From the NCBI GenBank assembly GCA_040235375.1, contig JBECKQ010000138.1:1-36941 (forward strand): 36,941 nt of DNA, written 5' to 3'. Origin of the DNA: JBECKQ01 sp040235375. Its GTDB lineage: Bacteria > Planctomycetota > Phycisphaerae > UBA1845. The notes under the pieces are model-generated. The model saw nothing but the letters and a program-made list of their open reading frames with translations. It was not told where the DNA came from and made no database searches. Both the position numbers and the translations under genes were made by a program. Of the stretch, positions 8,623-16,457 are shown piece after piece (within the stretch, counting starts at the first letter, position 1; each line of letters opens with the position of its first letter).

Positions 8623-9548
8623 AACGGTCGCACCGAATCAACTGGCGCGGTTATCTCTTTCTGGCCCCCGCGACCATCTACCTGACCGTTTTTTCCGTAG
8701 TGCCGATTCTGCTTGCGGGATACATGAGCCTTCACCGCTGGCATCTGCTCAAGCCCGACCGTCCCTACATCGGTCTCGATAACTACAAGGCCCTCTTCGC
8801 CAATCCCTTTTTCATCAACGCGATCAGGAACTCCTTCGTTTACGTTCTGGCGTCGGTGCCGCTCGGGGTGATCACGGCGCTGGCGGTGGCTCTGCTGGTC
8901 GTCCGCCCGTTGCGCGGCGTCGGCGTGTTTCGCACGCTGTTCTACGTTCCCGCCGTGTGTTCGCAGGTGGCCATGGCCATGGTATGGATCTGGATCCTCA
9001 TGCCGGAGCAGGGGTTGATCAACTACGCCGTCGGCCTCATGAATGAGGCTCTTGCCGGACTCGGTCTCGCCCATCTCGGCAGCATCCCCACGTCAACGAA
9101 TTTCCTCAACGAACCGGGCTGGGCGATGGCGGCGCTCGTCGTCATGAGCCTCTGGATCGGCCTCGGTCCGCGTATGATCATCTTCGTCGCCGGCCTTCAG
9201 AGCATTCCCCAGCAGCTCTATGAGGCTGCGTCGCTGGACGGCTGCACAGGCCGAAGGCGATTCTGGCACATTACCCTGCCCCAACTGGCGCCCACCACGC
9301 TGTTCGTCACGGTGACGACCACGATTGCGGCGTTCCAGCTCTTCACGCCGGTCTACATGATGACCAAGGGCGGACCGCAGCGCACCACCGACGTCGTCCT
9401 CTATCACATTTACAAAGAGGCCTGGCAGAAATTCGAGCTGGGCATGGCCAGCGCCCAGTCGTACGTGCTCCTCGCCATGATTGTCGTCATCGCCGCGATC
9501 CAGCTCTGGGTCCTGCGGCGAGGGTTGACGACGGAGGAGGCCCGATGA
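8619..9548 (+). CDS. ABC sugar permease, MalF/UgpA type
   Basis: Membrane subunit of 309 residues with about six transmembrane helices, beginning with LFLAPATIYLTVFSVVPILL. The cytoplasmic EAA loop is YEAASLDGCTGRRRFWHITLP, which couples to the ATPase. The frame is open upstream to 7977, but that part lies inside the binding-protein gene; ATG 8619 overlaps its TGA by four bases and is followed by a normal permease N-terminus. It pairs with the next permease to form the channel. No ATPase gene is present in the window, so a shared MsmK/UgpC-type ATPase from elsewhere is presumed. Confidence 0.92.
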   Translation: MKRSHRINWRGYLFLAPATIYLTVFSVVPILLAGYMSLHRWHLLKPDRPYIGLDNYKALFANPFFINAIRNSFVYVLASVPLGVITALAVALLVVRPLRGVGVFRTLFYVPAVCSQVAMAMVWIWILMPEQGLINYAVGLMNEALAGLGLAHLGSIPTSTNFLNEPGWAMAALVVMSLWIGLGPRMIIFVAGLQSIPQQLYEAASLDGCTGRRRFWHITLPQLAPTTLFVTVTTTIAAFQLFTPVYMMTKGGPQRTTDVVLYHIYKEAWQKFELGMASAQSYVLLAMIVVIAAIQLWVLRRGLTTEEAR

Positions 9549-10405
9549 TCGAAGCAACCCGCCGCCGCAACAGATACTCCGCGAACCTGCTCACCTATGC
9601 GGTGCTGGTGGCTATTGCCCTGATGACGGTCCTCCCGTTTGTGTGGATGTTCTTCACCTCCCTGCACGAGCGCAATGCGCAGTTGCCGACGATGGGCAAC
9701 CTCTTCACCCCCGAGGGTTGGCACTTTGAAAACTACCTCTATGTGCTGACCTTCGGCGAATTGCCCGTCTGGCGCTTCGCGGTGAACAGCGTTATCGTCA
9801 CCGCCGGGGTCGTCGTCTTTCAACTGGTGCTCTGCTCCCTGGCGGCGTACGGATTCGCCCGGCTCCGCTTCCCGGGACGCGACCTGATTTTTCTTGCCTT
9901 CCTTCTGACGATGATGGTCCCCGCGCAGGTTCTGATCGTTCCGCTCTTCGCCCTTGTGCATAACCTCCGCTGGTTGGATAGCTACTGGGGTCTCATCATC
10001 CCCTACCCTTACCTGAGCACCGCGTTCGGTACCTTCCTGCTCCGCCAGTTCTTTCTCACGGTGCCGAGGAGCCTGGACGACGCGGCGCGACTCGACGGCT
10101 GCGGCGATGCCGGCATCCTCTGGCACGTCATCCTGCCCTCATCGAAACCGGCGCTGGCCACGGTCGGCGCCTTCGCTTTCATCTGGACCTGGACGGACTT
10201 CTACTGGCCGCTTCTCGCGTCGAGTTCCACGACCATGCGGACGCTCGAGGTCGGCCTCTCGGTTTTCAGCGATGCGTACGGCGGAACACGCTGGCCGTTG
10301 CAGATGAGTGCGGCGGTCATCGTGCTCGTTCCCGCGCTGCTCTTCTTCCTGATCATGCAGCGCTTCTTCGTTCGAGGAATCGCCCGGACCGGGCTCAAGG
10401 GATAA
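9545..10405 (+). CDS. ABC sugar permease, MalG/UgpE type
   Basis: Second membrane subunit, 286 residues, with six predicted helices. It starts with the usual cytoplasmic arm and a helix VLVAIALMTVLPFVWMFFTS. The EAA loop is LDDAARLDGCGDAGILWHVILP, and the C-terminal QRFFVRGIARTGLKG is typical of MalG-like proteins. The start overlaps the previous stop by four bases (ATGA), so the two permeases are translated together. The gap of 65 bases to the next gene shows no terminator, which supports one operon through 18784. Confidence 0.92.
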   Translation: MIEATRRRNRYSANLLTYAVLVAIALMTVLPFVWMFFTSLHERNAQLPTMGNLFTPEGWHFENYLYVLTFGELPVWRFAVNSVIVTAGVVVFQLVLCSLAAYGFARLRFPGRDLIFLAFLLTMMVPAQVLIVPLFALVHNLRWLDSYWGLIIPYPYLSTAFGTFLLRQFFLTVPRSLDDAARLDGCGDAGILWHVILPSSKPALATVGAFAFIWTWTDFYWPLLASSSTTMRTLEVGLSVFSDAYGGTRWPLQMSAAVIVLVPALLFFLIMQRFFVRGIARTGLKG

Positions 10406-10470
10406 ACCGCCGCGGGCCATCCGGCGCCGAGCCGACGAAGCGGCGACATTGAATACAGGGGAACCACTCG

Positions 10471-11595
10471 ATGTTCGCTACGACGGGACTGGCAGCCCTG
10501 CCGCTGCTGCGCGAGTACGAGAGCAAGCGCGTCAGCAGCTATGACCGGACGGGCGGCAACAGCGACTGGATGGAGATGCCGGGCGGGGCGACGAAAACCG
10601 TCGCCGATATTCCCGGTCCCGCGTGTATTCGGCACATCTGGATGACCATGTTCTTCGCCGACGAGGATTATCACCGGCGCGTCATCCTGCGCTTCTTCTG
10701 GGACGGTTGCGCGGAACCGAGCGTGGAATGCCCGATCGGCGACTTTTTCGGCCTCGGGCACGCGAAGCGAAAGAACTTCGTCACTGCCGTGCTGCAGATG
10801 AGCCCCCAGGACGGCCGCGGATTCAACTGCTATTGGCCCATGCCGTTCCGCCGCTCCTGCCGGATTGAAGTCGAGAATCCCGCCACGGAACGCTTCCCCC
10901 TGTATTTCTACGTCGACTACGAGGCCTACGCCGGCGACGGAGCCTTGCAGGGTCAGGGCTACTTTCACGTGCAGTGGCGCCGCGAAAACCCGACGCAAGG
11001 CTGGGGCGAGGAGTACGACCATCTCACGGTCGACGAACAGAAGCGCGCCGACTGGCGACGGATGCTCTACGAGGGAGGCGATCCACGCTCGCTCAATCTC
11101 TCCAACAAGGACAATTACGTGATTCTCGACGCGAAGGGCGATGGCATCTACTGCGGAGCGCATCTGGACATCGATGTTTTCGCCCGCCAGAAAAACGACT
11201 GGTACGGCGAGGGTGATGACATGATCTTCATCGACGGAGAGCCCTGGCCGCCGTCACTGCACGGAACAGGAACGGAAGACTGGTTCAACTGCGCGTTCTC
11301 CCCCACGCAGGAGTACGCGGCGCCCTATCACGGCGTGCTGCTGTACAACGGCACTCCCGGCTGGAAATGGAAGGGCAAGCAATCGGCCTATCGCTACCAC
11401 ATCGAGGACCCCATTCGGTTTCGAAAGTCCATCCATGTGTCGATCGAGCACGGGCACGCCAACAAGCTGTCCAACGACTACAGCAGCACGGCGTACTACT
11501 ACCTGTCGGAGCCGGCGCGCGGCGGCCCGCCTCTGCCCCCGGTTGAAGAGCGCCTGCCCCGGCCGGACGAGCCGCCGTATCCTCCGCCTGATTAG
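10471..11595 (+). CDS. GH172 (DUF2961) glycoside hydrolase, single-domain, cytoplasmic-looking
   Basis: Second GH172 protein, 374 residues, consisting of the catalytic DUF2961 core only. Family marks are VSSYDRTGGNSDW near the N-terminus, WYGEGDDMIFIDGE and HGTGTEDWFNCAF. The glutamates in GEGD and GTED are 22 residues apart, close to the spacing in the paralogue at 5127-7097. The N-terminus has a short hydrophobic stretch but no clear signal peptide, so the protein probably acts on imported sugar. ATG 10471 has AGGGGA upstream. The C-terminus is proline-rich. Its place between the transporter genes and GH2/GH65 suggests that the imported oligosaccharide carries a furanoside or related linkage. 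The exact activity is unknown. Confidence 0.85.
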   Translation: MFATTGLAALPLLREYESKRVSSYDRTGGNSDWMEMPGGATKTVADIPGPACIRHIWMTMFFADEDYHRRVILRFFWDGCAEPSVECPIGDFFGLGHAKRKNFVTAVLQMSPQDGRGFNCYWPMPFRRSCRIEVENPATERFPLYFYVDYEAYAGDGALQGQGYFHVQWRRENPTQGWGEEYDHLTVDEQKRADWRRMLYEGGDPRSLNLSNKDNYVILDAKGDGIYCGAHLDIDVFARQKNDWYGEGDDMIFIDGEPWPPSLHGTGTEDWFNCAFSPTQEYAAPYHGVLLYNGTPGWKWKGKQSAYRYHIEDPIRFRKSIHVSIEHGHANKLSNDYSSTAYYYLSEPARGGPPLPPVEERLPRPDEPPYPPPD

Positions 11596-11667
11596 GCCGG
11601 CGACGAATCAGGCGATTACAGCGTGCGGCGCCGCGGGCTGGACCGCGCACCGGAGCGATCAGAAGTG

Positions 11668-14600
11668 ATGCCGTCAAGTTCCTACACGATCAGGTTGGTG
11701 GCGCTGGCGCTTGGCGCGCTGGGCGCCGCCGCTGCCAGGAGTGCGGCGATGCGCCAGGTCATCGATTTGTCAGGTCCGGATTGGACGATGTGGCTGGATC
11801 GGGAAGCCTCCTGGGAGGACGATGATCTGCACCTTCCCCCCGTCGATGTCACGAAACTCCCTGCATTCCCACCCACGGGGGGATGGGACGTCCTGATGCA
11901 AAGCGGGCGGCAGGTGACGGTCCCCGGCACGGTCGAGGAGTACTGCTGGGACGAAGAGGGCGGGGACTACAAGGGCGTGAGCTGGTGGCGGAACGAGTTC
12001 CTCGTGCCGGCCGAAGCGGCCGGGAAGCGCGCCATGCTGCAATTCGACGCCGTTCGCCTCCGCGCTGAGGTCTTCCTCAATCGGAGGCTCGTCGGCTACG
12101 ACGTCGTCGGCAACACACCCTTTGCTGTCGACGTGACCGACCATATCCGCCCCGGCGAGAAAAACGAGCTCGCCGTGCGCATCACGGACCCCAGCGGCAA
12201 CTTCGATTGGATGGACTTCCTCGCTCACCGGTGGGGCCATTACACGATCCCCGCAAGTCACGGCTTCGGCGGCGTCACCGACAAGGTGCGGCTGCTTCTT
12301 CTGGACCCGGTCTCTGTCGACGACGTGTTCGTGATGAACGAGCCCGGCGTCACCGACATCGAGGTGCGCGTGACCGTTCGCAACACCACGACGGACGCCG
12401 CGCGGCTGCCGCTACGCATTCTCGTCGAGTCCTGCGACACGGACGAAAGCGTCGTCTTCGATCAGACCTGGGCCGACATGTCGTTCCCTCCGGGCGAGTG
12501 CGCGGTGAGCCGTCGGTTGTCCGTCCCGGGCGCGCGGCCCTGGGAGCTCGACTCGCCTCGCCTGTACAGATGCCGCGTCTCTCTCGGCGATGCGGATGAG
12601 ACGGAAACGCGCTTCGGATTCCGCTGGTTCGATGTCGATGGTGTCGGCACGGACGCGGTCTTTCGCCTGAACGGTCGGCGCATCGTGCTGCAGAGCGCCA
12701 TCAGTTGGGGATTCTGGCCGATCAGCGGTATCGTGCCGACGAAATCGCTGGCCCTGCGGGAGGTGCGTGCCGCCAGGCGCCTCGGCCTGAACATGCTGAA
12801 CTTCCATCGCTGTATCGGACGCCCTCTGCTGTTCGACCTCAGTGACGAGCTCGGCCTGCTTCGCTTCGAGGAGCCCGGTGGCTACACGGCGCGCGGCGGC
12901 GACGACTTCTGCCGTGCCTGGGCGCGGGAAAAGCTGCTCCGCATGGTCCGGCGCGATCGGAACCACCCCTCGCTCGTGATCTACAACATGATCAATGAGG
13001 AAAACGAGATAGCGCCTTCGGCGCGTCACAAGCAGGACATGGCGGATGCGCATCGCCTCGACCCGACCCGAATCATCACCTACACGTCGGGCTGGAGCAA
13101 GGAGGGGGACGATCCGTTCAAGCTGCACATGCGCCCTTATGACGACGCTCAGTACACCGAAGGGTGGTTCGACTATCACAATGCGCCGGGGCAGGGCTCA
13201 TACCGCGACGAGTTCTACTCCGGACCAAGCACTTTTCTGCGCCACACGGACAACAGGCAGGAAATCGTCTTCTGGGGTGAGGAGGGCGCGAACGCCTCTC
13301 CCCCGCGCCTCCAGGGAATCGTCGCCGAGATGGATGGCGGCCCGAACGGCTGGGACGGCGCCGACTATCGTGAATGGCTCGAGGCCTACGAGGAGTACCT
13401 TACCGCGAAAGGCCTGACGGAGTATTTCCCGAGCATCGATGACCTGCACGTCAGCATGGGCAATGTGCAGTATTACTACCAGGGCCGTATCATCGAGAAC
13501 ATTCGCAGCGGTAACGTCTCCGATGGCTACGTGATTAACGGCTGGGAGGCGGAGAAGATCGAGAATCACTCCGGCATCGTCGATTGCTACCGCCACTTCA
13601 AGGGCGATCCCGACCTCTTGGCTCGCTACAACGCGCCACTGTACGTGGCGGTGAAGCTGCGGACCAAGGTTGCCCAGGCTCCCGCCGATGTCATCGCCGA
13701 CTTCCACCTCGTTAACGAGGTGGGGCTGGCCGGGCCGAAAAAGCTGCACGTCGAACTGCGAGATCAGCGCGGGAAAACCTGGTGGACAGATGACTTTTCG
13801 GTCCAGGCGGCCGGTGGAGAAACGTTCGGCCAGCTCCTTGTCGAGAACGTATCCGTCCGCGCCGATTGCCCGGCGGGCCGATATACGCTGCGCGCCCAAC
13901 TTCTCCCCCCGGACGGCGACCCGCAGGACGTGGAGGCCACGGGCGATGACGAACTGTTCCTTGTCGACTGGAAGAGCAGCGGCGTTCCTTCCGGCGGAGC
14001 CGTCCTCGACGAATCAGGCGTTGTCAGCGCTTTCCTGGCCGAGAGCAAGGGAACGACTGTGCCGAAGCTGTCACCCGATCTCGGCCCCCGCGCTTATGTT
14101 GTCGTCGGCGAAATGGATCTGGAACAACGCGAGGCGATCCCCACCGACTGCCTGATCCCCGCCGACGGGGAGGGAACCGGGCTCACCGGGGAATACTACA
14201 AGGGGGCGGACTTTCACCGCCGCATCATGGTGCGCAACGACAAGACGGTGGACTTCGACTTCAGCGACAAGGGACCGGCCCGCGCCGTCGGCGCCGAGGA
14301 ATACAGCATTCGCTGGCGCGGCAGGCTGCGGGCACCGGAGTCTGGCCAGTACACCGTCTACACCGTAAGCGACGACGGGATCCGCCTCTGGATCGACAGG
14401 GAACGGGTCATCGACCACTGGAGCTCCCACGGCGCGGTGCTGGATGCCGCCCCGCCGATCGAGCTCGAGGCCGGCCGAGAATACGAGATTCGCCTGGAGT
14501 TCTTCCAGCGCGGTGGCGGAGCCGAGATTCGCCTGCTCTGGACCCGACCAGACATGACCGCCCGGATCGACACGTTGACGGACGATCTGGTCCGCCGTGT

Positions 14601-15069
14601 TCGCGACGACGGAACGACCGTGCTCGTCCTTGCACATGCGGACGAGTGGGCGAAAATGTTCGGCAGGCAGGGCGTGCTGGACTACAAGGGCCGGATGAAC
14701 CATGGCAAGTGGTGGTTGGGCGGCAGCTTTTTCGTTCGCCCCCATCCCCTGTTCGATGGTCTGCCGACAGGCCAGGCGTTCAACTGGGAGTATCAGGAAT
14801 TCCTTGACTACGATGCGCTCCGCTATGGACTTCTGCTCGATGGCGAGGAAGCGGTCGTCGCTGGCGTCAGCGACCACCAGCACGTGGTGAGCACCGCCGT
14901 AGGGGTTCTCCGCTATGGCAAGGGACGCATCGTACTCTCCACTCTCGACATCCTGCGGTCGCTCAACGGACCGCCGGGACCGGCCGATGTCGTCCGCAAG
15001 GTGTTCTGCAACTATCTGGCCTACGCGGCCGAGGCCGACGACGCAGGCGCGAGGACGGACGGGGGTTAG
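11668..15069 (+). CDS. Exported GH2-family glycoside hydrolase with inserted PA14 domain
   Basis: Large protein of 1133 residues. The N-terminus is a signal peptide (MPSSSYTIRLVALALGALG). Then come the GH2 sugar-binding sandwich, the immunoglobulin-like domain and a TIM barrel (to about residue 640). The acid/base region is IYNMINEEN (E444) and the nucleophile region is FWGEEGANA (E538 likely). An Ig-like domain and then a PA14 domain (about 838-970; LTGEYYKG, YTVYTVSDDGIRLWID) follow. Sequence on both sides of PA14 (VVGEMDLEQRE before; DDLVRRVRDDGTTVLVLAHADEW and GKGRIVLSTLDIL after) looks like one glutamine-amidotransferase-like fold split by PA14. I preferred ATG 11668 to a GTG at 11623 because it starts the signal. 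GH2 covers beta-galactosidase, beta-mannosidase, beta-glucuronidase and others; the activity is not decided. Confidence 0.82.
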   Translation: MPSSSYTIRLVALALGALGAAAARSAAMRQVIDLSGPDWTMWLDREASWEDDDLHLPPVDVTKLPAFPPTGGWDVLMQSGRQVTVPGTVEEYCWDEEGGDYKGVSWWRNEFLVPAEAAGKRAMLQFDAVRLRAEVFLNRRLVGYDVVGNTPFAVDVTDHIRPGEKNELAVRITDPSGNFDWMDFLAHRWGHYTIPASHGFGGVTDKVRLLLLDPVSVDDVFVMNEPGVTDIEVRVTVRNTTTDAARLPLRILVESCDTDESVVFDQTWADMSFPPGECAVSRRLSVPGARPWELDSPRLYRCRVSLGDADETETRFGFRWFDVDGVGTDAVFRLNGRRIVLQSAISWGFWPISGIVPTKSLALREVRAARRLGLNMLNFHRCIGRPLLFDLSDELGLLRFEEPGGYTARGGDDFCRAWAREKLLRMVRRDRNHPSLVIYNMINEENEIAPSARHKQDMADAHRLDPTRIITYTSGWSKEGDDPFKLHMRPYDDAQYTEGWFDYHNAPGQGSYRDEFYSGPSTFLRHTDNRQEIVFWGEEGANASPPRLQGIVAEMDGGPNGWDGADYREWLEAYEEYLTAKGLTEYFPSIDDLHVSMGNVQYYYQGRIIENIRSGNVSDGYVINGWEAEKIENHSGIVDCYRHFKGDPDLLARYNAPLYVAVKLRTKVAQAPADVIADFHLVNEVGLAGPKKLHVELRDQRGKTWWTDDFSVQAAGGETFGQLLVENVSVRADCPAGRYTLRAQLLPPDGDPQDVEATGDDELFLVDWKSSGVPSGGAVLDESGVVSAFLAESKGTTVPKLSPDLGPRAYVVVGEMDLEQREAIPTDCLIPADGEGTGLTGEYYKGADFHRRIMVRNDKTVDFDFSDKGPARAVGAEEYSIRWRGRLRAPESGQYTVYTVSDDGIRLWIDRERVIDHWSSHGAVLDAAPPIELEAGREYEIRLEFFQRGGGAEIRLLWTRPDMTARIDTLTDDLVRRVRDDGTTVLVLAHADEWAKMFGRQGVLDYKGRMNHGKWWLGGSFFVRPHPLFDGLPTGQAFNWEYQEFLDYDALRYGLLLDGEEAVVAGVSDHQHVVSTAVGVLRYGKGRIVLSTLDILRSLNGPPGPADVVRKVFCNYLAYAAEADDAGARTDGG

Positions 15070-15071
15070 GG

Positions 15072-16457
15072 ATGGAGAAACTCGCCTACTACCTTGATGC
15101 GGAACAGGCCGCGGAGCGGATCCGCCAACTGGGTCCATCCGGCGACGTCGCCGAGTTCGTCCAGGTCCGAAACCTCGACTACGTCCTGAGCCCCTTCGAG
15201 ATCTACCCCTTGGCCCCGCGCACACCCCTTCCCCTGCCGCGCATCGCGGCCATCACCGTCGATATGGACGGCACCAGCACAACCACCGAACCGCTCGCAC
15301 TGCACTCGCTTGAGTACATGGTCCGGCGGTTCACGGCGCGCCCGACGCGCGCCCAGTGGGCAGGGCTGGATCCGCAGCACGATTACCCCCACGTGATCGG
15401 CAACAGCAACTATCGACACACCGAGTTCCTGGTCGAGCGATATCGCGAGCACCTTCGGCCCGAGGCGCTCGCCGAGGCGTTTATCGAGGCCGCGGCCTGG
15501 ACGCTGGCGAACATGCGCGACCCGCAACGTCGCAACGACATCACGCGGACTTGCACGCTCTGCGGCTTGTCGGCCCTGCCGGACGACCGGCAGTTCCTGC
15601 ATCTCACCGACGCCGGACCCCTCACGCCTGAAGAGACCGCCGCTCGGGCGGCTCCCCTCGTGGGCCGCTACGCGCCGGCCTTTCAATGTGACCAGCCGGC
15701 CCAGCTCGTCGGCGCTGCGCTCGACGTGTATTACATGCGCTACCACTCCATTTTGCAGGAGATCGAGTCCGGTCGCGGCGAGGAGTTGGCGCGCAGGTTG
15801 CTCTCCGAGGCCGGTCGTCATCTGATCGAACCAATGCCCGGCTACGACGTCTTCCTTCCTCTCGTCAAGGGCTGGCTCGGCCGGGAGGCCGAATCGCTCT
15901 ACGAGTGCCTGCTTGCCGCTCTACCCGAGGACAAGCGGGTGCGGGACGCGGCGCGGGCGCGCCAGTGCCTCGTGGCCCTGGCGGAGCACTTCGGCCGCCG
16001 GCCGGTCAAGGTCGCCCTCGTCACCGCCTCGATCGCGTATGAGACCCACGCAAGCATGAAGGAGGTTATTCGCGTCGTCGCTCAGCGCGTGCAGAACTGG
16101 CCCGTGTCGAGCTCATGCAAGGCCCGGCTGGCGGAAAAGCTCGCCGACCACCGAACGGTGTTCGACGCAATTGTCTGCGCAAGTGACGTTTGCGAACATC
16201 GCCTCAAGCCGCATCGCGACCTGTACAACCTCGCATTACATCGACTGGGCGCGGCGAGGGCGGATTACCCCTTCTGCGTGGGTCTGGAGGATACCGAACC
16301 CGGGATCATCGCCCTGCGCGCCGCGGGCGCAGGTTGTGCAGTCGCCCTGCCCAATCACGACACCGTCAGCCAGGACTACTCCGCGGCAACCACCGTTGTG
16401 ACCGGCGGCTTGCCCGAACTGCTCCTTGTCCACAACCTCTTTCTTACCGAGAAGTAA
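15072..16457 (+). CDS. HAD-superfamily protein with very large cap insertion; possible sugar-phosphate mutase or phosphatase
   Basis: A 461-residue protein with a split HAD core. Motif I is TVDMDGTS (D64, D66), motif II is VTAS (T318-S320), motif III is KPHRDLY (K379) and motif IV is GLEDTEPG (E406, D407). Between motifs I and II lie about 240 residues, far more than the roughly 70 of a normal C1 cap, with a CTLCG segment at 161-165 and no fold I recognise. About 55 extra residues precede the core. D66 at the +2 position fits a mutase or phosphatase. It starts two bases after the GH2 stop and overlaps the following GH65 by one base (TAATG). By analogy with the GH65-pgmB pair upstream it may process the sugar 1-phosphate made by that GH65. 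This role is inference. Confidence 0.7.
   Translation: MEKLAYYLDAEQAAERIRQLGPSGDVAEFVQVRNLDYVLSPFEIYPLAPRTPLPLPRIAAITVDMDGTSTTTEPLALHSLEYMVRRFTARPTRAQWAGLDPQHDYPHVIGNSNYRHTEFLVERYREHLRPEALAEAFIEAAAWTLANMRDPQRRNDITRTCTLCGLSALPDDRQFLHLTDAGPLTPEETAARAAPLVGRYAPAFQCDQPAQLVGAALDVYYMRYHSILQEIESGRGEELARRLLSEAGRHLIEPMPGYDVFLPLVKGWLGREAESLYECLLAALPEDKRVRDAARARQCLVALAEHFGRRPVKVALVTASIAYETHASMKEVIRVVAQRVQNWPVSSSCKARLAEKLADHRTVFDAIVCASDVCEHRLKPHRDLYNLALHRLGAARADYPFCVGLEDTEPGIIALRAAGAGCAVALPNHDTVSQDYSAATTVVTGGLPELLLVHNLFLTEK

Noticed and set aside
14071..15225. Open frame of 384 codons antisense to the GH2 and HAD genes
   Set aside because: It spans two real genes and carries no recognisable motif, so it is a composition artefact.
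15072..16457. Possible frameshift or fusion explaining the long HAD protein
   Set aside because: The frame is continuous and the four motifs lie in order in one frame, so the insertion looks genuine.
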